Source: Treponema sp. UBA4319 (GTDB taxonomy: Bacteria; Spirochaetota; Spirochaetia; Treponematales; Treponemataceae). From it: 5,711 nucleotides of DNA. The notes below the pieces were generated by a model. That model had not been told where the DNA came from. It saw only the letters and a list, made by a program, of their open reading frames with translations, and made no database searches. The stretch spans positions 4,708 through 10,418 of the forward strand of contig DGUD01000110.1 in NCBI GenBank assembly GCA_002393865.1. Direction: 5' to 3'. Below are positions 1 through 5,250 of this stretch, piece by piece. The translations under genes were made by a program, and so were the position numbers. Within the stretch, counting starts at the first letter, position 1. Each line of letters starts with the position of its first letter.

Positions 1-811
1 GCTGGGCTTTGTTCGCGTCCTGCTGCTGCTGGGCGAGCTTCTGCCGCTCCGCCTCCGCGGCTTTTGCGGCTGCCTCGGCCTTCTCGCTGGCGTCCTCGGC
101 CTCGCGCTCCTTTATGTCGACGAGCTTCTTGCGGTCGTCGATGCCCATGTCGTCCTGGTCGCGCAGGTTGTCAACGACATTCTTGTCGCTGATGACGGAG
201 GTATCGACCGTAGAGAGCCCTCCGTTGAGGTCATAGAGCGGTATGACAATCTGTGATTTCCCCGGCCACTCGCTCCACGTGGTGCTCAGACCGCAGTTTG
301 CGGCGTTCAGGTTCCGGGTGACGACATCCTTGTACTTGCTCTTGTAGACGTCGAGGTTCCCCCGGTACACCGCGTTGTAGACGGTGACGAAAGTTGCGAC
401 CGTGGTGGCGTCCGCGTTGCTGTATCCGTAGGCGGCGGTCAGGTAACCTGCGATAATCCTGCGGAGGTTCCGTATGTGATCGACGGTCGCGTTCGGGTTG
501 ATGAGGATGATGTCAGCATCGAGCTTTTCCTTCGTGCTGGGGTCAACCGCATGGATGACAGCGTACTTGCCGTTCAGGCCGAAGGTGCCGCTGGTGTTGA
601 CGTTGCGGGCAACCTGACGGCCAAGGCCGCGGCCGATTTCGGTGATGGCATCCGCGGTCTCGATGACTGAGTGCGGCCCCGTGTAGTTGGTGAATTCCAC
701 GGTTCTTCCGACGCTTCTCAATTCTGGCTCATTGACTTCGATTGCCGCCGCAGCACCAAGCCCGAACATGCACAGGCTCAGAAATGCTACCGCGATTTTA
801 TTGATTTTCAT
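1..811 (-). CDS. Borrelia P83/100 antigen family protein, 5' part (partial at left edge)
   Basis: I translated this by hand on the minus strand from the ATG at 811. It stays open for 270 codons to the window edge, so the C-terminal part is missing. Residues 1-23 form a signal peptide: MKINK, a hydrophobic stretch rich in A, V, F and L, then AAAA before IEVNEPELRS, with likely cleavage near residue 22 or 23. The protein should therefore be exported to the periplasm or envelope. Residues 24-230 form a mixed globular domain with segments such as SVGRTVEFTNYTGP, NTSGTFGLNGKYAVIHA and NCGLSTTWSEWPGKSQIVIP. From about residue 231 it becomes charged and alanine- and glutamine-rich (DIKEREAEDASEKAEAAAK, then a QQQQ run), as expected of a long coiled coil. 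This order of signal peptide, N-terminal domain and Ala/Glu/Lys coiled coil matches the spirochaetal P83/100 family, whose molecular role is unknown. The start is supported by a strong Shine-Dalgarno sequence. The family call rests on recalled similarity, not a search. Confidence 0.85.
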   Translation of the reverse strand, partial: MKINKIAVAFLSLCMFGLGAAAAIEVNEPELRSVGRTVEFTNYTGPHSVIETADAITEIGRGLGRQVARNVNTSGTFGLNGKYAVIHAVDPSTKEKLDADIILINPNATVDHIRNLRRIIAGYLTAAYGYSNADATTVATFVTVYNAVYRGNLDVYKSKYKDVVTRNLNAANCGLSTTWSEWPGKSQIVIPLYDLNGGLSTVDTSVISDKNVVDNLRDQDDMGIDDRKKLVDIKEREAEDASEKAEAAAKAAEAERQKLAQQQQDANKAQ

Positions 812-814
812 ACA

Positions 815-820
815 TCCTCC
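815..820 (-). promoter_or_regulatory. Ribosome binding site of the P83/100 gene
   Basis: On the minus strand the bases read GGAGGA, then TGT, then the ATG at 811. Measured from GGAGG, the spacing to the start codon is 4 bases, which is short but workable. Another ATG overlaps the Shine-Dalgarno itself (815-813) in a different frame, so it cannot be the start of this gene. Confidence 0.75.
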
Positions 821-845
821 AACATTATCAAATGTATAGGGAACC

Positions 846-863
846 CCCGGAGCGCGCTCTGGG
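846..863. repeat. Interrupted 18-bp palindrome in front of the P83/100 gene
   Basis: The core GAGCGCGCTC (850-859) is a perfect 10-bp palindrome. It is extended on both sides by CCC/GGG after one mismatched position (849/860), giving CCCGGAGCGCGCTCTGGG. It lies 35-52 bases upstream of the P83/100 ATG. It could be an operator for a dimeric regulator. It overlaps the place where a -35 element would be if the weak box TATACA (833-838, minus) were the promoter. GC-rich palindromes also arise by chance, so this is tentative. Confidence 0.3.
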
Positions 864-886
864 AAGGTAACCAACAGGAATCGGCG

Positions 887-910
887 CAAAAGGAAGTCAG
901 CTTCCTTTTG
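887..910 (-). terminator. Perfect 10-bp hairpin between the two leftmost genes, probable terminator
   Basis: CAAAAGGAAG (887-896) and CTTCCTTTTG (901-910) are exact reverse complements around a 4-base loop. Read on the minus strand, it begins 62 bases after the stop codon of the beta-propeller gene. That interval also contains a nine-T run (942-950, read as T on the minus strand). The 3' arm supplies its own U-rich tail, but no extra T-run follows on the minus strand; on the plus strand a TTTTT run occurs at 917-921. The most likely role is ending the methyltransferase and beta-propeller transcript. If the P83/100 promoter is at 925-930, the hairpin would instead be a structure in that gene's 5' leader. 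Confidence 0.5.
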
Positions 911-924
911 TAACGCTTTTTCCA

Positions 925-930
925 ATTATA
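925..930 (-). promoter_or_regulatory. Candidate -10 box (TATAAT) for the P83/100 gene
   Basis: A perfect TATAAT on the minus strand, preceded by an A/T tract (nine A on the plus strand, 942-950) of the kind found in UP-like or curved promoter DNA. The -35 at 17-bp spacing would be TTCTTT, which is poor. The implied transcription start near 918 gives a leader of roughly 107 bases containing both the 887-910 hairpin and the 846-863 palindrome. A competing weaker candidate is TATACA at 833-838, which would give a leader of about 15 bases holding only the Shine-Dalgarno. Confidence 0.4.
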
Positions 931-971
931 CAATCTTTTGCAAAAAAAAAGAAGGGGGCGGCGCGCTTTTG

Positions 972-2855
972 TCATAATTTGCTCTTAATAATTTTCTGGA
1001 GCGTCGCCTTTGCGTAGTCCTGTACGTTTTTGCCGTACTGGGGGTAGAGCAGGCGGGCGAGCATGTCCATGCCGTGCTCGAAGAATGTAGGGCGGCCCAT
1101 GAAGCGGCAGATTTCGTAGGTGGCGTCGCATGCCGCGATAAAGAGCTTGTCGTTGCCCGCCGCGTCGCTGCGTACCAGAACCGACTCTATGGCGGAGAGC
1201 ATGAGCCCGTCGGGGTCGTAAGCCAGGATGCCCGCGTCCTTTATGAGCTGCGTGAGCAGGTTCTTGTCTTTTGTTGAGCGGATGAGGGCCGCGATTGTGC
1301 CCTGATACAGCCCCGTCCCCAAGGAGGCCGAAAGCTCAAGTACTTGCACCGTGTAGTCCACGTGCGTGCGGAAGTAGTTGTTCTCTTCCGTGTGGGCTAC
1401 GCTGCTCTTTACCGTCCAAGCCTCGTTTATGGCATTCATCTCGTTGTCCAGCAAGGAAATCCATCCGCGCTCCGATGCGCCGAAGTCCCCCCGGGCAAAG
1501 GCTGTGCGCATCTCGTCGCAGACTTCGGGGCTGATGGCGCGCCCCATGAGCGGCGACGAGACTGCCCCCGTCCGCGCGTAGAGCTCCGTGTAGGGGCGGC
1601 TCCGCGTTTCCTGATAGCTGGACTGCTGCGCCGAGCCCTGCCGGATGCGGTAGGATTCGATGGTCCAGTTGCTGTCGCAGAACACGAGGTAGCCTGCGTC
1701 GGTGGGAAAGAGGTAGTTCCAGCCTTTTGAGGAGCCGAAAATCGCGCGCCAGATGGGGTTTCCGTCCTTGTCGTAGCATTCGGCGCGGGATGTGTCCGCA
1801 AGCACCAGTCCCTGCGCCGTCATGCCCTTGAACGAGAGCGAGGCCGCGTTGACGCCGCTCGTGAACGAGGTGAGCGTGCTGCCGGTGGCGGTGTCCACGA
1901 TGATGACGCGCTGCCCGGAGGCGAATGCCGCCCGGTCTGCGGAGAAGGCGCCGGGCAGGATGTCGCTTCTTCCGGAGAGGCCGCTGTCCTTGCTGCCGAC
2001 TATCCATTTCGAGTAGACGCCGTTCTTTCCTGCGGCACATAGCCCGATGCTGCCGTCCGCAAAGGCGAGGAGCACGCCGTCGTCGCAGGTGGCGGCGCTG
2101 CATACCTGGCCGGAGAAGACGATTTCTTCGCCGACGGTGCCGAAGGGACTGACCGTGTGCGCGATTGTCTTGCCGTTTTCAGTCTTGTTCAAGAACACAA
2201 AGAGCGTACCGTCGTTCAGCTCCACGAGCGGAAGGGATGTGTTCTGGTCCTGCATGCTTATTTTCCAGCGCCGCACGCCCTTGAGCCCGTAGCAGGCAAG
2301 GTTTGTGCCGCCCCGCACGAAAATCCGCCCGTCGTGGCCGGTGTAGGGCGCATCGGTGATGGCGAAGCCCACGTCCTTGTACCACAGCTGCAGGCCGCTG
2401 GGGTTCACGAGGCTCAGGCGGCTGCTGCGGCTCACGCAGCAGAGCAGCCCGCCCGTCCCGGCTGCCATCATCGAGGGCATCTGCGGTATGCCGTGCTGCC
2501 AGACGACCTGTCCTTCCTCGCTGAACGCATAGAGCATCTTGCCTTCCACGGGGGCGATGTAGCCGCCGGTGCTGCGTACCGGCGCGGACACGATGCCTCC
2601 GCCGAGCACGGTAATCCAGCTGGGCTTTGTCTCTGAGAGCTTTACCTCGGTGCAGACCGGGACTGCCTCCGAGATGTTTTTTGTCCCGCCGCCGTTCCCG
2701 GATGCGGGCGCGGCGCGCAGGGGAAGGGCAAGCAGCGCAAGAACCAGCAGCAGCATCCTGCCTTTCTTTGTGTACGCAAAGATGGGGGAAAAGGTCTCGC
2801 GGGATCCGGCGCCTTGCGGCATCCTGCCTTTCCCTGTATATGCGAAGTCTCTCAT
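972..2855 (-). CDS. Exported PQQ-like beta-propeller repeat protein of unknown function
   Basis: From the ATG at 2855 this encodes 627 residues. Residues 34-51 are a hydrophobic signal core (MLLLVLALLALPLRAAPA) preceded by KKGR, with a possible A-P-A cleavage site at 49-51, so the product is probably periplasmic or outer-envelope. Residues about 85-405 contain repeated beta-propeller-like strands with the Gly-Trp pattern of PQQ/WD-like blades: KMLYAFSEEGQVVWQ (106-120), RLSLVNPSGLQLWYKD (146-161), NLACYGLKGVRRWKI (185-199) and AECYDKDGNPIWRA (358-371). Residues about 435-627 look helical and may be a HEAT-like scaffold. I see no catalytic motif and no sign that a PQQ cofactor is bound, so a scaffolding or envelope-assembly role is only a guess. 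The gene starts 18 bp after the methyltransferase stop, so they are probably co-transcribed. I chose 2855 over the in-frame GTG at 2864 because AAGGAGG sits 8 bases before the ATG but directly abuts the GTG. An internal ATG at 2756 is a third option, but it would drop the positive charges before the signal core. Confidence 0.8.
   Translation of the reverse strand: MRDFAYTGKGRMPQGAGSRETFSPIFAYTKKGRMLLLVLALLALPLRAAPASGNGGGTKNISEAVPVCTEVKLSETKPSWITVLGGGIVSAPVRSTGGYIAPVEGKMLYAFSEEGQVVWQHGIPQMPSMMAAGTGGLLCCVSRSSRLSLVNPSGLQLWYKDVGFAITDAPYTGHDGRIFVRGGTNLACYGLKGVRRWKISMQDQNTSLPLVELNDGTLFVFLNKTENGKTIAHTVSPFGTVGEEIVFSGQVCSAATCDDGVLLAFADGSIGLCAAGKNGVYSKWIVGSKDSGLSGRSDILPGAFSADRAAFASGQRVIIVDTATGSTLTSFTSGVNAASLSFKGMTAQGLVLADTSRAECYDKDGNPIWRAIFGSSKGWNYLFPTDAGYLVFCDSNWTIESYRIRQGSAQQSSYQETRSRPYTELYARTGAVSSPLMGRAISPEVCDEMRTAFARGDFGASERGWISLLDNEMNAINEAWTVKSSVAHTEENNYFRTHVDYTVQVLELSASLGTGLYQGTIAALIRSTKDKNLLTQLIKDAGILAYDPDGLMLSAIESVLVRSDAAGNDKLFIAACDATYEICRFMGRPTFFEHGMDMLARLLYPQYGKNVQDYAKATLQKIIKSKL
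2753..2780 (-). repeat. Imperfect 28-bp direct repeat, copy 2 (in the signal-peptide region)
   Basis: On the minus strand this copy encodes FAYTKKGRM (residues 26-34 of the beta-propeller protein) and matches copy 1 at 2819-2846 in 23 of 28 positions. The last 14 bases (GAAAGGCAGGATGC) are identical. The two copies start 66 bases, or 22 codons, apart. The ATG of copy 2 opens the hydrophobic signal core, and AAAGG just before it resembles a Shine-Dalgarno. Confidence 0.6.
2819..2846 (-). repeat. Imperfect 28-bp direct repeat, copy 1 (start of the beta-propeller gene)
   Basis: This copy encodes FAYTGKGRM (residues 4-12 of the beta-propeller protein). It differs from copy 2 (2753-2780) at five positions, three of which are third-codon changes. 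The pair may reflect a local duplication or the insertion of a short dispersed element upstream of an older start codon. Which of these it is cannot be decided from one locus. Confidence 0.6.
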
Positions 2856-2863
2856 GTCCGGCA

Positions 2864-2870
2864 CCTCCTT
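2864..2870 (-). promoter_or_regulatory. Ribosome binding site that sets the beta-propeller gene start
   Basis: AAGGAGG on the minus strand lies inside the 18-bp gap after the methyltransferase stop codon, 8 bases before the ATG at 2855. The spacing is ideal for that ATG and impossible for the GTG at 2864, whose first G is the last base of the motif. Confidence 0.8.
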
Positions 2871-2873
2871 GCG

Positions 2874-4133
2874 CTATCTGCCCGCGCTTTCTCTCTTAAA
2901 CCACCCAAGGCTTTCGATGTGACAGGTTTGCGGGTAAAAATCGAGCAGGAAAAGCTTCTGGAGCGTGTAGCCCGCACGGACAAGGGCTTTTGCGTCCCTC
3001 GCATGGGTCGCGGGGTCGCAGGAAAGGCTCCGTATCTCCGCTATCTGCGACTGGCACAGCCAAAGGCACACCGCCTTCTCCATCCCGGTGCGGGGAGGGT
3101 CTATGACCACGGCGTCAAAGCCTCCGTTGCGCCGCATAAAGCTCTCGGCGTGGTGCCGCACCCATGTCTCGCCGCTGACGCCGTAGCTTTCGTGTCTGGC
3201 ACCCGCAAGATTCTGCTCCGCGCAGACAAGGGCGTCACGGTTGTGCTCCACCATGCAGACATTCTTGAATGAATCCGCAAGGAAGAGCGAGAAGAGGCCT
3301 GCCCCGGAGTACATGTCGAGCGCGTTCGTGCCGCCGAGTCCGCCGCAGACCAGCGGGACTGCCTGCTCCAGCACGTCGAGGTTCGACTGGAAGAAGCCCT
3401 GCACGTCGAAGGTGACGGCCTTGCCTGCGATGCTGACCGTGCAGAGGTTCCCCGGCACCGGCGCCGTCCCCTCAAAGCGGGGGCGCACTTTCTTCAGCTT
3501 CCGCTGTCTTTTGCCGCCGGAGCCCAGGGGCTGCTGGGCGGGGGCAGGGCGGCGCAGCTCCTCGGCGATGACGATTTTGTCGTAGCCGTCAGGAATGGAG
3601 CTGATGCGGCTTGAGCCGAACACGTGCACTCTTCCTTCCGGGCGCTCCTCCGGGGGAACTTCCGCCAGATAGCGGTTTATCTCAGGCGTGGCGCAGGGGC
3701 AGGAGCGAATCGGGATGATGGTGTTTGTCTGCCGCTCCATGAGCCCGCCCGAATGGAACTGGAAGCGCGAGCGGTAGCCCTCCGGCCTGCCCGCGACGCA
3801 TGCAATCTCCGGCACGGCGACTCCTTCCCGCTCAAAGGCATCCCGCAGGATGGATGCGCGCAGCTCCCGCTGGTATGCGGCGTCTATGTGCTGCATGTTG
3901 CAGCCGCCGCACTTGCCGTAGCGCGGGCAGAACGGCGGCACCCGGTGCTCCGAGGGCTCAAGTATGCTGACGATGCGCGCCGTGCTGTAGTCGCGCTGCT
4001 CGCGGACAATCTCCACCTCCAGCCGCTCGCCGGGAATCGCTGCGGGGATGAATACGGTTTTTCCCTCAATCTTGCCGATGCAGTCGCCGCCGAATACCAT
4101 TTTCTCTGCCGTGATAGTGTGCGTAGTAGCCAT
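2874..4133 (-). CDS. Iron-sulfur class I SAM-dependent RNA m5U methyltransferase (RumA/RlmD/TrmA family)
   Basis: This 419-residue protein should methylate C5 of a uridine in 23S rRNA (RlmD/RlmCD-like) or tRNA, using S-adenosylmethionine in the cytoplasm. Residues about 1-55 form a TRAM RNA-binding domain (KMVFGGDCIGKIEGKTVFIP). C69, C75 and C78 (C-x5-C-x2-C) with C145 (in SCPCATP) match the four [4Fe-4S] ligands of RumA. The methyltransferase domain follows: FFQSN (247-251), SAM-binding LDMYSGAGLFSL (272-283), ribose-binding VEHN (295-298) and IDPPRTGMEKA (344-354). The catalytic nucleophile is C372 in SCDPATHARD, and the general base is E407 in CHIES. All key residues are present. The cluster favours an rRNA-type enzyme over classical E. 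coli TrmA, but the exact target base cannot be read from sequence. A K/R-rich linker lies at about 193-220. The frame stays open upstream of 4133, but recognisable family sequence begins at MATTHTITAEKM and a -10 box sits just before it. No Shine-Dalgarno precedes the ATG, so a leaderless mRNA is predicted. The beta-propeller gene follows 18 bp downstream. Confidence 0.93.
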   Translation of the reverse strand: MATTHTITAEKMVFGGDCIGKIEGKTVFIPAAIPGERLEVEIVREQRDYSTARIVSILEPSEHRVPPFCPRYGKCGGCNMQHIDAAYQRELRASILRDAFEREGVAVPEIACVAGRPEGYRSRFQFHSGGLMERQTNTIIPIRSCPCATPEINRYLAEVPPEERPEGRVHVFGSSRISSIPDGYDKIVIAEELRRPAPAQQPLGSGGKRQRKLKKVRPRFEGTAPVPGNLCTVSIAGKAVTFDVQGFFQSNLDVLEQAVPLVCGGLGGTNALDMYSGAGLFSLFLADSFKNVCMVEHNRDALVCAEQNLAGARHESYGVSGETWVRHHAESFMRRNGGFDAVVIDPPRTGMEKAVCLWLCQSQIAEIRSLSCDPATHARDAKALVRAGYTLQKLFLLDFYPQTCHIESLGWFKRESAGR

Positions 4134-4141
4134 AGGAAAGC

Positions 4142-4147
4142 AGTATA
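4142..4147 (-). promoter_or_regulatory. -10 box of the RNA methyltransferase operon
   Basis: On the minus strand TGC-TATACT is an extended -10 element ending 8 bases before the ATG at 4133. Transcription would start at about 4135 or on the ATG itself, leaving essentially no leader. The -35 position at 17-bp spacing reads AGCACA, a 3 of 6 match, consistent with an extended -10 promoter that does not need a strong -35. Confidence 0.6.
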
Positions 4148-4169
4148 GCAGAAAGCGGCGTTTTTGTGC

Positions 4170-4175
4170 TATACT
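4170..4175 (+). promoter_or_regulatory. -10 box of the alpha/beta hydrolase gene
   Basis: TGC-TATACT on the plus strand ends 6 bases before the ATG at 4182. The usual distance from a -10 box to the start point places transcription initiation on the A of this ATG. The -35 position is weak (AGCAGA at 17-bp spacing). The in-frame TTG at 4164 lies upstream of this box and would not be in such a transcript. Confidence 0.6.
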
Positions 4176-4181
4176 GGCAGC

Positions 4182-5126
4182 ATGCAGTATTCGATCGAAA
4201 AGATAACGATGATGGACGGCGCGCAGAATGTCCTGCACTGCTGGATTCCGGAGGGAGAGGCCAGGGCTGTCGTCCTGCTGAGCCACGGTATGGCGGAGCA
4301 TGCGTCGCGCTATGCGGCTTTTGCGGAATTTTTGTGCGGCTACGGCATCGCGCTCTATGCGGAAGACCACCGCGGACACGGCGAGACGGCGCTGCTGGCG
4401 GCAAAGGCAGGGACTGGCAAACTTGGCTACCTTGCGGACAAGGACGGTTTTTTCCGCGTGGCCGATGACATCCACGAGGAGGCGCTGCTGCTGCGCGGCA
4501 GGTATCCGGACAAGAAGCTCTTCCTTTTTGGCCACAGCTTCGGCTCCTTCATATCTCAGTGTTTTATAGAGAAATACGGCACGGATATCGACGGTGTGGT
4601 GCTCTGCGGGACTGCGGGTCCCCGCCGCGCTACGTCGGCATTTGCCCGCGCGATGGCGCAGCTGATGGGTGTCTGCGGGCGCAAGACCGTGCTGCCGCTG
4701 ATGGACAAGCTTGTGTTCGGCTCCTACAACGCGCGGATACGGCCGCAGCGCACCCCGGTTGACTGGGTGAGCAGCGACCCCGCCAGCGTGGACGCTTATG
4801 TCGCCGACCCATGGTGCGGCTTTACCTGCACCGTCGGTTTTTTTCAGGATATGTTCAGAGGGCTGTGCTTTATCCATGCCCGGAAAAACCTTGCCCGCAT
4901 TCCGGCCGCGCTGCCGGTGCTGCTCATCGCCGGGACGGACGACCCCGTCGGAAGCTACGGGCGCACGGTGCAGGCGCTGGCTGATGTCTACCGTAGCAAC
5001 GGCATCGCGGACGTGCAGCTCAAGCTCTACGACGGCGACCGCCACGAGCTGCTGAACGAGCGCGACCGGGCGCAGGTGCAGGACGACGTGCTCGCGTGGC
5101 TGAAGGGGCACGGTGCCCTGGCCTGA
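4182..5126 (+). CDS. Alpha/beta hydrolase, monoacylglycerol lipase/lysophospholipase type (serine aminopeptidase S33-like fold)
   Basis: This is a 314-residue serine hydrolase of the Hydrolase_4 type, probably cleaving monoacylglycerols, lysophospholipids or similar esters. Visible motifs are the oxyanion-hole segment LLSHGMAEHASRY (32-44), DHRGHGET (62-69), the nucleophile elbow GHSFGS with Ser119, the acid Asp254 in AGTDDPVG (250-257), and His288 in DGDRHELLNE (284-293). The catalytic triad is complete, and a lid-like helical region lies at about 148-225. There is no signal peptide, so the enzyme is likely cytosolic or membrane-associated. The length is typical of bacterial monoglyceride lipase-like proteins. 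I chose the ATG at 4182 over the in-frame TTG at 4164 because the homology begins nearby and the -10 box lies between them. There is no Shine-Dalgarno, so a leaderless mRNA is predicted. It is divergent from the methyltransferase gene and followed by the structured region before trpS. The substrate is inferred from family membership only. Confidence 0.93.
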   Translation: MQYSIEKITMMDGAQNVLHCWIPEGEARAVVLLSHGMAEHASRYAAFAEFLCGYGIALYAEDHRGHGETALLAAKAGTGKLGYLADKDGFFRVADDIHEEALLLRGRYPDKKLFLFGHSFGSFISQCFIEKYGTDIDGVVLCGTAGPRRATSAFARAMAQLMGVCGRKTVLPLMDKLVFGSYNARIRPQRTPVDWVSSDPASVDAYVADPWCGFTCTVGFFQDMFRGLCFIHARKNLARIPAALPVLLIAGTDDPVGSYGRTVQALADVYRSNGIADVQLKLYDGDRHELLNERDRAQVQDDVLAWLKGHGALA

Positions 5127-5137
5127 GGGCAGACGGA

Positions 5138-5167
5138 TTGCCATGCACGGGGAAAGTGTGCTATTAT
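5138..5167 (+). promoter_or_regulatory. Promoter upstream of the structured RNA and trpS
   Basis: The -35 TTGCCA (5138-5143) matches the consensus at 5 of 6 positions. An 18-bp spacer is followed by the -10 TATTAT (5162-5167), preceded by TGC as an extended -10. The predicted start is about 5172-5175. This is the best complete promoter in the window. It begins only 11 bases after the hydrolase stop codon and would drive the RNA at 5169-5250 and, on readthrough, trpS with a leader of about 235 bases. Confidence 0.6.
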
Positions 5168-5168
5168 C

Positions 5169-5250
5169 AGCGCAGGTGCTGCGGCCGGGGACCGTGCGTC
5201 TGCCCGGCCGCAGCAGGACAGCTTTGTCCGGGAACAGGCCTGCGCTTTTT
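5169..5250 (+). ncRNA. Predicted three-way-junction RNA ending in a T-run: small RNA or trpS leader/terminator
   Basis: Three helices nest without gaps. P1 pairs AGCGCAGG (5169-5176) with CCTGCGCT (5239-5246), 8 bp. P2 pairs TGCTGCGGCCGGG (5177-5189) with CCCGGCCGCAGCA (5203-5215), 13 perfect bp, with a possible further GAC/GTC pairing (5190-5192 with 5198-5200). P3 pairs GGACA (5216-5220) with TGTCC (5225-5229) around GCTT. P1 passes straight into P2 and P2 straight into P3; nine unpaired bases (5230-5238) return to P1. P1 is followed immediately by T5 (5246-5250), as in an intrinsic terminator, and a good promoter lies just upstream. If transcription starts at about 5174, the first bases of P1 would be missing. 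I saw no T-box, SRP RNA, tRNA or common riboswitch signature. It may be an independent small RNA of about 77-82 nt, the hydrolase terminator, or an attenuator for trpS. Confidence 0.5.

Larger units (their letters stand above)
4141..4176. repeat. Inverted repeat spanning the divergent promoters
   Basis: CAGTATAGCA (4141-4150) and TGCTATACTG (4167-4176) are perfect 10-bp inverted copies separated by 16 bp. Each arm is also the extended -10 element of the gene it faces. The symmetry could be just two identical promoter boxes pointing apart, or a site where one dimeric regulator controls both genes. Confidence 0.8.

Noticed and set aside
1336..2103. 255-residue minus-strand frame inside the beta-propeller gene
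   Set aside because: Arginine- and alanine-rich out-of-frame translation of a real gene in GC-rich DNA, with no start signal or domain.
2762..2864. GTG at 2864 as the start of the beta-propeller gene
   Set aside because: The Shine-Dalgarno AAGGAGG abuts and overlaps the GTG, leaving no spacing, whereas the ATG at 2855 is 8 bases away.
3624..4148. Plus-strand frames antisense to the methyltransferase, the longest 174 residues
   Set aside because: They lie opposite a fully motif-supported gene, and the translations show no domain.
5106..5118. GGGCAC/GTGCCC palindrome at the end of the hydrolase gene as a terminator
   Set aside because: It lies inside the coding sequence, would have a one-base loop, and no T-run follows.
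4134..5144. N-terminal extension of the methyltransferase to a 756-residue protein
   Set aside because: It fully overlaps a hydrolase gene with an intact catalytic triad, carries no recognisable domain, and the family homology starts at the ATG at 4133, next to a -10 box.
5170..5245. Possible tRNA: 7-bp closing helix and 76-base length
   Set aside because: No T-arm with GTTC loop, no D-arm, the second helix is 13 bp, and there is no CCA or discriminator context. The size match is a coincidence.
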